Source: a virus | Direction: 5' to 3' (one strand) | Length of the DNA: 41,089 bases | Virus record (IMG/VR): IMGVR_UViG_3300036770_003900 | Span: 1-41,089 of that record | Part shown: one piece after another, positions 1 through 6,454 of the stretch | How the letters are laid out: each line of letters begins with the position of its first letter | How positions within the stretch are numbered: the stretch's first letter is position 1 | Translations under genes and position numbers: made by a program | The notes under the pieces: model-generated | Databases searched by the model: none | What the model was told of the DNA's origin: nothing | What the model saw: only the letters and a program-made list of their open reading frames with translations

Positions 1-209
1 GATTCATACGTTGAATGAATGTTCATAAGAATCTCATCTTCTGACAAATAATCAACAGATCTAACATCATCTCCTAATTGAAAATGAGACATGCCCATGT
101 TAAAAGCAATTTCTAATATTCCTTCCTGAGGAATCTCTTTTTTCTCATCATCTTGAGAGTTAAACCCTTTCATATACCATTCTAGTATTTCTTCATTCGT
201 GTGTTCCAT
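1..209 (-). CDS. Small hypothetical phage protein (3' end outside window)
   Basis: This is the N-terminal 69 codons of a leftward gene cut by the window edge. The protein begins MEHTNEEILEWYMKGF and is acidic, with no membrane segment or signal peptide. It is not in a family I recognise. Its start lies inside the end of the upstream gene (17-base overlap), the usual packing of this small-gene operon, and the ATG follows an A-rich stretch rather than a Shine-Dalgarno site. Confidence 0.6.
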   Translation of the reverse strand, partial: MEHTNEEILEWYMKGFNSQDDEKKEIPQEGILEIAFNMGMSHFQLGDDVRSVDYLSEDEILMNIHSTYE

Positions 210-432
210 ATGTTTCGTTGTAATATTTAATACAATTCTCGATCATTTCATCACGTTTAACAATATACTCCATTCCGTAGGGCAATGTATTTTGTTGATA
301 AAATGTATACATCATTGCATCTATCATTTTTTGCCTCTCTATTGCTTTGGCTTGTGCATATATTCCTCCTGGAATGAAAAATCCTTCTTTAATTAGTTCA
401 TCTTTAAAATAATCTACTGCTGTATGTTCCAT
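193..432 (-). CDS. Small phage protein of the AV-WL / QAK-MEKEQ paralogue family
   Basis: A 79-residue protein starting MEHTAVDYFKDELI. I chose this start rather than the upstream in-frame ATG because the leader AACAAATAAT in front of it is the same one seen before the neighbouring genes. It shares the pattern of the genes at 434-664 and 880-1089: an N-terminal TAV-(W/Y)-(L/F) helix, a central QAKAIERQK helix and a C-terminal YYNETYG. Three such paralogues in a row suggest tandem duplication. From memory, similar short proteins are common in phages of Bacteroidota; their function is unknown. Confidence 0.7.
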   Translation of the reverse strand: MEHTAVDYFKDELIKEGFFIPGGIYAQAKAIERQKMIDAMMYTFYQQNTLPYGMEYIVKRDEMIENCIKYYNETYGTHE

Positions 433-433
433 A

Positions 434-664
434 TTATTTGTTATAGGTTTCGTTGTAATAATAATCAAAATCCACTATTGAACGTGCAATTACATGACCC
501 CTTCTTTCATGTGTATATATCGCTTCATCCCAAGTACTACCATGCTGCTCCTTCTCCATTGCTTTGGCTTTTTCGATAAATTCAGTATAATAAGAAGTAA
601 ACTCTTTACCATTCTTATTTTCAATTTGTTCTAATAACCAATTTACTGCCGTTGTCTGTGCCAT
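434..664 (-). CDS. Small phage protein of the AV-WL / QAK-MEKEQ paralogue family
   Basis: A 76-residue protein starting MAQTTAVNWLLEQIE, with a central EKAKAMEKEQ helix and the C-terminus YYYNETYNK. The reading frame stays open upstream to 871, but that extension crosses the tRNA-like gene at 686-817 and is not protein-like, so the start at 664, preceded by AAAACAAATAAC, is the real one. It is a paralogue of the genes on both sides (193-432 and 880-1089). It is probably soluble and helical; function unknown. Confidence 0.75.
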   Translation of the reverse strand: MAQTTAVNWLLEQIENKNGKEFTSYYTEFIEKAKAMEKEQHGSTWDEAIYTHERRGHVIARSIVDFDYYYNETYNK

Positions 665-685
665 GTTATTTGTTTTTAAAGTGAG

Positions 686-817
686 TAGCCAGGACAGGAT
701 TCGAACCTGTATTGAGGGTATTCTCTGAATACATTTAAACTCTACAACAATCGCTTTTAATGAGGTCGCATCTCGTGTTAAGTATGTTGTTGCGTCTACC
801 AATTTCGCCACCTGACT
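686..817 (-). tRNA. tRNA-like gene 1, Leu-type body with an abnormal anticodon region
   Basis: Read leftward, it has a 7-bp acceptor stem (AGTCAGG with CCTGGCT, one G-T pair), a D arm typical of tRNA-Leu (GCG-AAATTGGTAGA-CGC) and a perfect T arm (ACAGG-TTCGAAT-CCTGT). No CCA is encoded. At 132 nt it is about 45 nt longer than a class II tRNA. Between the D and T arms there is no simple anticodon arm. Instead ACAACA pairs with TGTTGT around 35 nt, inside which a loop ATGCGAC sits on a short GAG/CTC stem, and a separate GTATTC/GAATAC hairpin precedes the T arm. The decoded amino acid cannot be assigned. The RNA ends about 20 bases before the next start codon. Confidence 0.7.
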
Positions 818-879
818 GTTTTTAATTGTTCGGAATTCCCGAATAGTTGACCATTTCGTTGACGTTAACAATATGGTAT

Positions 880-1089
880 TTATTTGTTGTAGTTTTGGTT
901 GTAATATTGTTCTGCTGTCATATATGTTTCCAATTTTCCACGTATATCGCCATACATAACAGCCTCAGTTATCTGCTCCTTCTCCATTTCTTTGGCTTGT
1001 TCGTATGATTCATTATATAGTATGCCATACGCATTTTTATCAATGAATTTTAATTTTTCCATTAACCAACTTACTGCTGTCTGTGTCAT
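880..1089 (-). CDS. Small phage protein of the AV-WL / QAK-MEKEQ paralogue family
   Basis: A 69-residue protein, MTQTAVSWLMEKL at the N-terminus, YEQAKEMEKEQI in the middle and EQYYNQNYNK at the C-terminus. It is the clearest member of the paralogue set with 434-664 and 193-432. The ATG follows AAAACAAAACA on the - strand, the A-rich leader used throughout this operon. Charged and probably all-helical; function unknown. Confidence 0.75.
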   Translation of the reverse strand: MTQTAVSWLMEKLKFIDKNAYGILYNESYEQAKEMEKEQITEAVMYGDIRGKLETYMTAEQYYNQNYNK

Positions 1090-1092
1090 GTT

Positions 1093-1290
1093 TTATTTGT
1101 TTTGAATTACATTAAATTTTTTAAGGATGTATTTCAATTTAGACATTGAAGTTGACATTCCTTCTTCTTTTGTTATTTGGTCACCCCACATGTCCATATT
1201 TTCATATATTACTGATTCAGCATTAGCGCAGTCAAAACAGAATCCAAGTCTTAACTCCATTTCCCTTTCGCAACATTTACATTGTGCCAT
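1093..1290 (-). CDS. Small zinc-ribbon-like protein
   Basis: A 65-residue protein with an N-terminal CxxC (CKCC, residues 4-7) and a second pair in GFCFDCANAE (residues 16-22). This spacing fits a small treble-clef or zinc-ribbon knuckle. The rest is a charged helix ending KKFNVIQNK. It lies between two small genes with 3-base gaps, so it is translated as part of the same operon. A nucleic-acid or protein-binding role is plausible from the zinc knuckle only. Confidence 0.7.
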   Translation of the reverse strand: MAQCKCCEREMELRLGFCFDCANAESVIYENMDMWGDQITKEEGMSTSMSKLKYILKKFNVIQNK

Positions 1291-1293
1291 AGT

Positions 1294-1494
1294 TTATTTG
1301 TTTTTATCTTTTCTTTCTACCCAGTTATCAATACCATTCTCTGTAAGAAACTGTGAGAATACATCTGCCAACTTTAGTACATCTTCTCCATTTAATAAAT
1401 GTACAATTACGCTATCTCCCTTGTGAGAGAACGTAATATTAAAGGGCTTATCATTGATGTATTGTGGAAATTCGCTACCAAAATCTTTCTTCAT
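1294..1494 (-). CDS. Hypothetical small phage protein
   Basis: A 66-residue protein starting MKKDFGSEFPQYIND and ending NWVERKDKNK. The predicted pattern is beta-rich in the first half (ITFSHKGDSVIVHLL) and helical in the second (EDVLKLADVFSQFLTE). No motif I recognise. It follows the gene at 1505-1684 after a leader ACAAATAAC and is followed by 1093-1290 after 3 bases. Confidence 0.65.
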   Translation of the reverse strand: MKKDFGSEFPQYINDKPFNITFSHKGDSVIVHLLNGEDVLKLADVFSQFLTENGIDNWVERKDKNK

Positions 1495-1504
1495 GTTATT
1501 TGTT

Positions 1505-1684
1505 TTAGTTTAGATACTTACATCTGTTTAATAAGTCTTTGTAACTATCATGACTACCTATGAAATAATACTTTTCTACTTTTCTGTCTACTCTAGAAAA
1601 AAGTTGTTTGCTACCACAGTTTCCTAGAACTGGTAATAAGTAGTCGTATTGCTTCTTTGTTATTTGATATGAAGAGTCTCTCAT
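1505..1684 (-). CDS. Hypothetical small phage protein
   Basis: A 59-residue basic protein, MRDSSYQITKKQYDYLLPVL at the N-terminus. I took the internal ATG at 1684 because an ATG seven codons upstream overlaps the preceding gene and the sequence just before 1684 (AAATTAAATAAT) is the usual A/T-rich leader. No known domain. It continues the leftward operon. Confidence 0.6.
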   Translation of the reverse strand: MRDSSYQITKKQYDYLLPVLGNCGSKQLFSRVDRKVEKYYFIGSHDSYKDLLNRCKYLN

Positions 1685-1685
1685 A

Positions 1686-2069
1686 TTATTTAATTTTAAT
1701 TTCACCTTTGAACAACCAGATAAATGGAGCAGATATCAAGAACCATAATCTCCATAAGAAGCCACCTTGTGTTTTTATTATTAACATCCACTTGATAGGA
1801 TTAATGTCAATTGTTTTGCTTGGTGAAAAATCCTTAATACCAAGATTTGAGTTCTTGTAATCAATGTCATACAATAAATCCTTAGCATCTTCTTCCATAA
1901 TTTCTGTTATTAGTTTCTTTTGTTGTTCTTTGCTATTAAAAAACTCACCACACTCATTACACAATACATCTATGATAGGCATGTGCTTTTGAGTATAGTC
2001 ATAGTTGAAATGAAAGTTCTCTTTCTCCCCACAATGAGGGCAAAGAATTATCTTTGGTTGTTCTTTCAT
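1686..2069 (-). CDS. Zinc-ribbon protein with a C-terminal membrane anchor
   Basis: A 127-residue protein. The N-terminal third is a four-cysteine zinc ribbon: CPHCG near residue 10 and CNECG near residue 37. A charged middle follows. Near the C-terminus is a hydrophobic stretch (FLWRLWFLISAPFIWLF) of membrane-spanning length, followed by a basic tail (KGEIKIK). The architecture is that of a membrane-tethered zinc-ribbon protein with the ribbon probably in the cytoplasm. The start at 2069 is preferred over an upstream in-frame ATG because of the leader AAATGAC. Function unknown. Confidence 0.65.
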   Translation of the reverse strand: MKEQPKIILCPHCGEKENFHFNYDYTQKHMPIIDVLCNECGEFFNSKEQQKKLITEIMEEDAKDLLYDIDYKNSNLGIKDFSPSKTIDINPIKWMLIIKTQGGFLWRLWFLISAPFIWLFKGEIKIK

Positions 2070-2070
2070 G

Positions 2071-2595
2071 TCATTTGTATTTACCAACCCATTGTACTCC
2101 TTGGGCGGTGGTGATTGTTTTGGGTGAAGAATATGGTACATCATTTGGGTAAAATATCTGAGACGGTGTTAATACATCCTCTGTCTCAAACTCTGTTGGG
2201 TATTGTGAGGACAACATAAGATACTCAGCAGTAAGTCCTGTTTCTCTACTCTTCTCTACTATTCTAATAACATCCTCCTCTGTGTACTTATACTTCTCAC
2301 GGGCTTTGTTGTATCCTTTCTTGTATGCAGAACGTTCTGAATAGTTTAAATCAATATTATAAATTCCACCTGCTAAAGTTCTACCGTTAGGTGACATTAT
2401 AACAGGATAATTGATTTCAGCCAACTCCTCAACATCATCCTTAATAGGTGGCAGGAGAGGTACACCTTCAAGGATTGGTGAACCGTTGAGTGGCAGGTGG
2501 GCAAGTGGGTTACCTACTTTAGAAGAATCATAGGGATGAACTGAATCATCTACTACAAGTAAATAGCCTTGTACTTTGTGTATTTTATACGTCAT
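2071..2595 (-). CDS. Hypothetical phage protein with a YTEEDV-type helical domain
   Basis: A 174-residue protein. Residues 1-75 form a beta-rich region beginning MTYKIHKVQGYLLVVDDS. The middle contains AYKKGYNKAREKYKYTEEDV, a helical segment that recurs in many small proteins of Bacteroidota phages (from memory, not by search); a similar segment occurs at the C-terminus of the 4504-4956 product. The start codon overlaps the stop of the upstream gene in a TCAT/ATGA arrangement (2592-2595), so translation is probably coupled. Function unknown. Confidence 0.65.
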   Translation of the reverse strand: MTYKIHKVQGYLLVVDDSVHPYDSSKVGNPLAHLPLNGSPILEGVPLLPPIKDDVEELAEINYPVIMSPNGRTLAGGIYNIDLNYSERSAYKKGYNKAREKYKYTEEDVIRIVEKSRETGLTAEYLMLSSQYPTEFETEDVLTPSQIFYPNDVPYSSPKTITTAQGVQWVGKYK

Positions 2596-2993
2596 GGTTT
2601 CTGTTTTACTAGTTCTATAAGTTTCTTCAGACAAGCAAGTTCTGCTTCTTCGTATGTCTCCCATGTTTCACCATCATCCCATTCCTCTTCTCCTTCATTT
2701 GATAATATTGTATAGTCGTACCTTTTACCTCCTGATGATAGTGTATAGGCTTCTACATAACAATGTTTATCATACTTGTTCCTAAACCATCTAAATGCTT
2801 GTTGGTAAAGTGGTGCTTTAATTCCATCTTTATACTTCCAAACTTCATTTGAATATAACTTACCATCACTTGAATAACAGGCAATATAGTTCTCATCAAA
2901 ACCTAACTCTTTAAGTTCTAATGCTTGTTCGTAAGGAATGAACTCAGATGTAAGAGAATGACTTTTTGCTTCTTGTTTGTTTTGCTTTTCCAT
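2592..2993 (-). CDS. Conserved small phage protein (FIPYEQALELKELGF family)
   Basis: A 133-residue acidic protein. Residues 18-35 (FIPYEQALELKELGFDEN) and LYQQAFRWFRNKY near residue 62 are sequence landmarks I know from many hypothetical proteins of Bacteroidota phages and mobile elements; no function has been assigned to them as far as I know. The last third is rich in E and W (EEEWDDGETWETYEEAE). Its first 50 bases overlap the end of the homing endonuclease gene at 2944-3648, an unusually deep overlap. Confidence 0.75.
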   Translation of the reverse strand: MEKQNKQEAKSHSLTSEFIPYEQALELKELGFDENYIACYSSDGKLYSNEVWKYKDGIKAPLYQQAFRWFRNKYDKHCYVEAYTLSSGGKRYDYTILSNEGEEEWDDGETWETYEEAELACLKKLIELVKQKP

Positions 2994-3648
2994 TTAATAT
3001 ATTATTTATTGATGTTTTTAGTATTCCGTAATATTCAGCTGCCTCAGTAATAGAGTTAAATTCTATGTTATCTTCATTGCATTTTACAGGCTTTGACATC
3101 CAATGAACTTCAGGTTTATTTTTCCATTCATATTTCTTGTAACTTGGAGCAGGTAGTATATCAGTGATATCTTTACCCAACCTTATCTGATATTTCTTAA
3201 GAAGCAGAATGTTTTTGCCATTGATGCACATCTTTACATTACCTTGACTTGTTTTAAAGTGTTCAGCACATTGCTTTTGTGACTCAAACGACTTAATAAA
3301 CCTACCCTCTTTTGTATAAGCAGATACAGGTTTGTTATTCCACTGTCCTGCTCCGTAAGCACCTTCTCCTCCATTTGTACAATTAGTAAGATTAAACCCC
3401 CATGCTTTAAACTGTTCAATCCAATACATTTCAAGTAGCCTCCAATCTTTATCTGTTTCATCTATAACAGTCATTATTGGAATCAAACCTTTTAGTTTTA
3501 ATGATTTTATCCAATTATTAGAGTGGGAGTTGTTTTTATCCTTGTTGCTTAAATGGTGCTGAAGTCTTCTTTTTGGGTTATTAGACTTACCTACATACCT
3601 AACCAAAAGTGTATCAGGTTCTTGTAAGATGTATATATAAGTTTTCAT
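2944..3648 (-). CDS. GIY-YIG homing endonuclease with NUMOD-type DNA-binding repeats
   Basis: A 234-residue protein. The GIY-YIG nuclease fold occupies about residues 1-95: YIYIL (4-8) and VRYVG (16-20) are the signature strands, followed by R27/R28, EMYWIEQF (73-80) with the probable metal-binding glutamate, and NCTNGGEG (89-96). The C-terminal half has two copies of a NUMOD1-like DNA-binding unit, KPVSAYTKEGRFIKSF plus helix (107-145) and KPVKCNEDNIEFNSI plus helix (about 188-225). This is the layout of free-standing, seg-like phage homing endonucleases. It is a selfish gene inserted into the operon. It carries its own host-type promoter just upstream and overlaps the following gene by 50 bases. 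Confidence 0.93.
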   Translation of the reverse strand: MKTYIYILQEPDTLLVRYVGKSNNPKRRLQHHLSNKDKNNSHSNNWIKSLKLKGLIPIMTVIDETDKDWRLLEMYWIEQFKAWGFNLTNCTNGGEGAYGAGQWNNKPVSAYTKEGRFIKSFESQKQCAEHFKTSQGNVKMCINGKNILLLKKYQIRLGKDITDILPAPSYKKYEWKNKPEVHWMSKPVKCNEDNIEFNSITEAAEYYGILKTSINNILNGKAKQTRSKKSFSYI

Positions 3649-3652
3649 ACTA

Positions 3653-3684
3653 CAAATCTAATACTAACAATTGAAACTACCAAA
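3653..3684 (-). promoter_or_regulatory. Bacteroidota-type promoter for the homing endonuclease gene
   Basis: On the - strand the sequence reads TTTG (3684-3681), 20 bases, then TAGATTTG (3660-3653), a full match to the primary sigma consensus of Bacteroidota (TTTG / TANNTTTG). The ATG at 3648 begins only 4 bases after the -7 box, so the transcript would be leaderless or nearly so. Confidence 0.6.
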
Positions 3685-3713
3685 TTTATGGAATAAATTC
3701 TTTGTCCATGTTG

Positions 3714-3890
3714 TCAATCTTTTAAATTAGTGTAAATAATCATGTAAATACAATACACCGTAGTCACCATACAAGCACCAAGCAGTATTCTTATTGATAT
3801 CTGTGGATAATAGAATGCTAGAGATAGCATGGCTGTAATGATGGTTACAAATACGAAGGTGTATAGCGCTGCTCTTGTTTTCCTTGTCAT
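3714..3890 (-). CDS. Small membrane protein, two helices
   Basis: A 58-residue protein, MTRKTRAALYTFVFVTIITA at the N-terminus. There are two hydrophobic segments (about residues 9-27 and 33-53) around a short turn (YYPQISIRI). The basic N-terminus predicts both ends in the cytoplasm. Its ATG overlaps the stop of the upstream membrane protein gene (3887-3890, ATGA), so the two are probably co-translated. Two tiny membrane proteins in tandem recall holin/antiholin pairs, but nothing else supports a lysis role. Confidence 0.65.
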   Translation of the reverse strand: MTRKTRAALYTFVFVTIITAMLSLAFYYPQISIRILLGACMVTTVYCIYMIIYTNLKD

Positions 3891-4048
3891 GATTTATCCT
3901 CCTCTTTAATTAGCTTGTACATAATGTAAGCAATCTGATAGGCAAATATGTACTTAAGAATGTCTTCTGTTTTTGCGTCTTTAAGAGTGAGGGTTATTAT
4001 TGCCATACAAAAAAACTGTACTAATATAAACAATCCAAATGTTTTCAT
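3887..4048 (-). CDS. Small membrane protein, one helix
   Basis: A 53-residue protein starting MKTFGLFILVQFFCMAIITL, an N-terminal membrane helix or signal anchor, followed by a charged, amphipathic C-terminal half (KDAKTEDILKYIF...KLIKEEDKS). It overlaps the genes on both sides by ATGA junctions (4045-4048 and 3887-3890), which supports it as a real, translated gene. Function unknown. Confidence 0.65.
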   Translation of the reverse strand: MKTFGLFILVQFFCMAIITLTLKDAKTEDILKYIFAYQIAYIMYKLIKEEDKS

Positions 4049-4284
4049 AACTTTTCTATTTCATTTTTAACATCACTCCAATATTTTAATCTTCTTAGAT
4101 TATACTCACCGTAAGCTTCATCTATAAGAGCATCAACTGCAACCAATGCACACTGCTTGGCTTGGGAAAAATTTATTTCACTACAATCGCAATAATGCTT
4201 ACTTGGAAAATGCTCAATACTACAATGTGGTGTGTTTTCCATTTTACCTACTAACTCTTTTGCTTTGTCTTTTGGACTACTCAT
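4045..4284 (-). CDS. Small phage protein of the KQCAL-VD family
   Basis: A 79-residue protein. It shares its plan with the adjacent 4281-4514 product: an N-terminal DKAKELV helix, a Cys/His-containing middle (TPHCSIEHFPSKHYCDC) unique to this copy, the segment AKQCALVAVDALID and the C-terminus YWSDVKNEIEKL. Small proteins of this family are frequent in Bacteroidota phages (from memory). The extra Cys/His residues could bind a metal. ATGA overlaps on both sides show tight coupling. Confidence 0.75.
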   Translation of the reverse strand: MSSPKDKAKELVGKMENTPHCSIEHFPSKHYCDCSEINFSQAKQCALVAVDALIDEAYGEYNLRRLKYWSDVKNEIEKL

Positions 4285-4514
4285 AGTTTATTTATTTCCT
4301 GTTTTACTTGTTCCCAATATAAATTAGTAACTATTGGATAGTATTTAGGTATGTTTGGCATACTTAAAATATTTAATATCTCATCCACTACTATCAATGC
4401 ACATTGCTTAGAGCAATACTTCTTATCAAATCCTCTTCCGTCGTCTGAGATTCTTGATTCTGCATACTCATCGAATGCATCTATTAGCTGGAGAGCTTTG
4501 TCTTTAGTTGTCAT
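4281..4514 (-). CDS. Small phage protein of the KQCAL-VD family
   Basis: A 77-residue paralogue of the gene that follows it: MTTKDKALQLIDAFDEY, then SKQCALIVVDEILNIL, then YWEQVKQEINKL at the C-terminus. It lacks the Cys/His insertion of its neighbour. The start overlaps the upstream gene by 11 bases and its end overlaps the next gene by 4. Probably helical and soluble; function unknown. Confidence 0.75.
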   Translation of the reverse strand: MTTKDKALQLIDAFDEYAESRISDDGRGFDKKYCSKQCALIVVDEILNILSMPNIPKYYPIVTNLYWEQVKQEINKL

Positions 4515-4956
4515 AATTTATTTTTTTTGGTAGGCTTTCTTTAAGTATTTCCCTGTCCCATATATTGGTGTTGCCAATAGCGTATTGACCAATCATTCTC
4601 ATCGTCCACTCAATCATTTCCTCTTGAGTGAATAGATTCTTCTTTGCTGTGTTATAGCCAAGCTTATAATAGTCCACCTTCTCTAAAGTCTTTTTGAGTT
4701 CATCGATATCCTTATCTATCATTTTGTTGTGGTCAACAACATGATCTACTAGTTTTGCATATGTGCTACCAGAGTTGCTTTCTAATACAAACTCCACCTC
4801 TCTGTCTACCCAATCTTCAGAGTAGTCGGCATATTTAGTTATTTCCGCAACATCCGAAGGGTGCAACGGGTTAACTATACTGCCAATATAAAATGGAGTT
4901 GATTCTGTAAATCTTACAGACCATCCTGACTTTAATTTAACCAATGTACCTTTCAT
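4504..4956 (-). CDS. Two-part hypothetical phage protein
   Basis: A 150-residue protein that looks like two units. Residues 1-60 (MKGTLVKLKSGWSVRF ... LHPSDV ... DREVEFVLE) form a small beta-rich unit. Residues 90-130 (YYKLGYNTAKKNLFTQEEMI) form a helical segment resembling the one in the 2071-2595 product (AYKKGYNKAREKYKYTEEDV), so the helical unit seems to be shuffled between proteins of this operon. Its ATG overlaps the stop of the upstream gene (4953-4956). Function unknown. Confidence 0.7.
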   Translation of the reverse strand: MKGTLVKLKSGWSVRFTESTPFYIGSIVNPLHPSDVAEITKYADYSEDWVDREVEFVLESNSGSTYAKLVDHVVDHNKMIDKDIDELKKTLEKVDYYKLGYNTAKKNLFTQEEMIEWTMRMIGQYAIGNTNIWDREILKESLPKKINYDN

Positions 4957-5285
4957 GCGTCTAGTTTATTTATGTCCTCATTTAATCTTTCAAGGAACGT
5001 TTCTTCACCATCATCTGATGACAGAAGCCAGTCTACCCTGTGTGCGTATATCTGTGCCTTCCTAAGGAAGTATACAGCTTTTTTGAACTCCTCTATAACC
5101 TCATCAGAATACTTGTAGTGGTATAGCTCTTCTGGATATTTCCTGTACCATTCATCATCTCTCCAACGCTCTTCCTTAAGCTCTTCTCTAGTCTTAGGCT
5201 TACCGCTGTTGCGTATCTCTTGCTCGATCTCATCGGCTATGTAGCCAATCTTGTACTGGTCGTAATTAAAGGCGCCTCCACTCAT
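4953..5285 (-). CDS. Conserved phage protein (MSGGAFNY family)
   Basis: A 110-residue protein. The N-terminus MSGGAFNYDQYKIGYIADEI and the C-terminal YSDEVIEEFKKAVYFLRKAQ ... DWLLSSDDGEETFLERL are signatures of a small protein widely found in phages and bacteria, which I recognise from memory; its biochemical role is not known to me. It is highly charged and helical. ATGA-type overlaps at both ends place it firmly in the leftward operon. Confidence 0.8.
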   Translation of the reverse strand: MSGGAFNYDQYKIGYIADEIEQEIRNSGKPKTREELKEERWRDDEWYRKYPEELYHYKYSDEVIEEFKKAVYFLRKAQIYAHRVDWLLSSDDGEETFLERLNEDINKLDA

Positions 5286-5563
5286 TTGTTTTCAATTTTA
5301 AGTCCACAATATAAATCAAGCCAAGCCATTTGACGTTCAGCTATTTTTGAATAATGGCGATTTTTCTTTTTAATGTGTTTAGCACCCCATTCTCTCCATT
5401 CTTTATTCTGCTCTTCTGTCATGGTGTATTGTGTAAACCATTCATCTGTTCTACCTTCTACATCTTCAAACTTAACGTCATGTCCTGCTATTTCAAACAT
5501 CTTATCGATGAGTTCTTTTAGCAGTTGTTTTTCCTTGTTTACTTTTTGTTCTGCTCGTGTCAT
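5282..5563 (-). CDS. Hypothetical small phage protein
   Basis: A 93-residue charged protein, MTRAEQKVNKEKQLLKELID at the N-terminus and ERQMAWLDLYCGLKIENK at the C-terminus, predicted to be all helices. Its start codon shares a base with the stop of the phosphoesterase gene (5563) and its stop overlaps the next gene, so it is translated together with both. No domain recognised. Confidence 0.7.
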   Translation of the reverse strand: MTRAEQKVNKEKQLLKELIDKMFEIAGHDVKFEDVEGRTDEWFTQYTMTEEQNKEWREWGAKHIKKKNRHYSKIAERQMAWLDLYCGLKIENK

Positions 5564-6300
5564 TATCTTACTGAATTTACTTTGAGTTTATTATCTTGGT
5601 GAACTAAATATTCACCTCTAGTTTCCATTGTATCAATGAAATAGTATTTACCACCAGTGAATTGTTTAGACAGTTCTATACTTAACCTTTTCATCTGTGT
5701 GTGTCCTACAATTTGTATGTAGTCGTTCTTTAATCCTTTAGAATGTCTCTTATTTACACCGATTAGTGATCTGGGTCTAATCCAAATTGGTGTTTGACAT
5801 GCATTATCACCTGTAGGTTCTAATCCATTGAAGTCAAATGCTTTTGGTTTGTGTTTAAATAATTCGTTCAAATCTTCAACAATTGTTTCTTTTGACCAAC
5901 CGTTCTCACCAAACACCTCATCCATAAACACAGGACTTACACCTGCATGTGTAAATAGGTATTTATCAAAGCTATACGCCATTTGTAGATGGTGTCTGTT
6001 CTCATCTATCACTTGGCTTATATTTGGAGCTATTCCAGATTGGTAACCACTGGTTCCTGTATATCCCACTTCTGGGAAGTAGTGATGGTCATGATTACCT
6101 ATGAGCATCACCACTTCCACTTGTGGGTTATCTTCCTTATACTTGATGATTTCTTTGAAATTATGAATTTGTTCTATTCCAGGGATTTCAAATGAGTCAA
6201 AATAGTCTCCTATGAAAATCACCCTATCAGGTTTGTCCTGATGAACAGCTAATTTCCAGAATGACCTACCATGTGTATCTCCAAGGACTATCGTTTTCAT
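5563..6300 (-). CDS. Calcineurin-type metallophosphoesterase
   Basis: A 245-residue two-metal phosphoesterase. All signature blocks of the family are present in order: GDTHGR (7-12), GDYFDS (31-36), GNHDHH (68-73), a histidine in FTHAG (118) and VGHTQ (198-202). These residues ligate two metal ions and the phosphate. This set is typical of PPP-like and symmetrical Ap4A hydrolase-like phosphatases, and the length fits a stand-alone domain. Possible substrates are phosphoproteins, nucleotides or RNA ends; the sequence does not decide. A second, different phosphoesterase is encoded at 30401-31621. Confidence 0.9.
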   Translation of the reverse strand: MKTIVLGDTHGRSFWKLAVHQDKPDRVIFIGDYFDSFEIPGIEQIHNFKEIIKYKEDNPQVEVVMLIGNHDHHYFPEVGYTGTSGYQSGIAPNISQVIDENRHHLQMAYSFDKYLFTHAGVSPVFMDEVFGENGWSKETIVEDLNELFKHKPKAFDFNGLEPTGDNACQTPIWIRPRSLIGVNKRHSKGLKNDYIQIVGHTQMKRLSIELSKQFTGGKYYFIDTMETRGEYLVHQDNKLKVNSVR

Positions 6301-6301
6301 G

Positions 6302-6454
6302 TTAATTTACAATTTTTACAAAGTTATGAATATAATCATCTTTAAACGTATTACATCTCTGACATTTACAATTCATTCTTAATCCATAAGAATAAATCAT
6401 AAACCATTTATGACCAAATATTTTACATCTGAAGGAATTAATAAATTGTTTCAT
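6302..6454 (-). CDS. Small Cys-rich protein, probable zinc knuckle
   Basis: A 50-residue basic protein, MKQFINSFRCKIFGHKWFMI at the N-terminus, with C10, H15, and CKCQRC near residues 30-35. The GHKW ... CKCQRC arrangement resembles short zinc-binding phage proteins. The start overlaps the preceding gene by 17 bases and the stop precedes the phosphoesterase start by one base, so it sits in the operon. Confidence 0.65.
   Translation of the reverse strand: MKQFINSFRCKIFGHKWFMIYSYGLRMNCKCQRCNTFKDDYIHNFVKIVN

Noticed and set aside
686-817. Group I intron in a tRNA-Leu anticodon loop
   Set aside because: The surplus is only about 45 nt and lacks the core pairings of a group I intron; it is too short to self-splice.
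434-871. Long open frame of 145 codons reaching 871
   Set aside because: The N-terminal half is the readthrough of the tRNA-like gene; the leader and paralogy support the start at 664.
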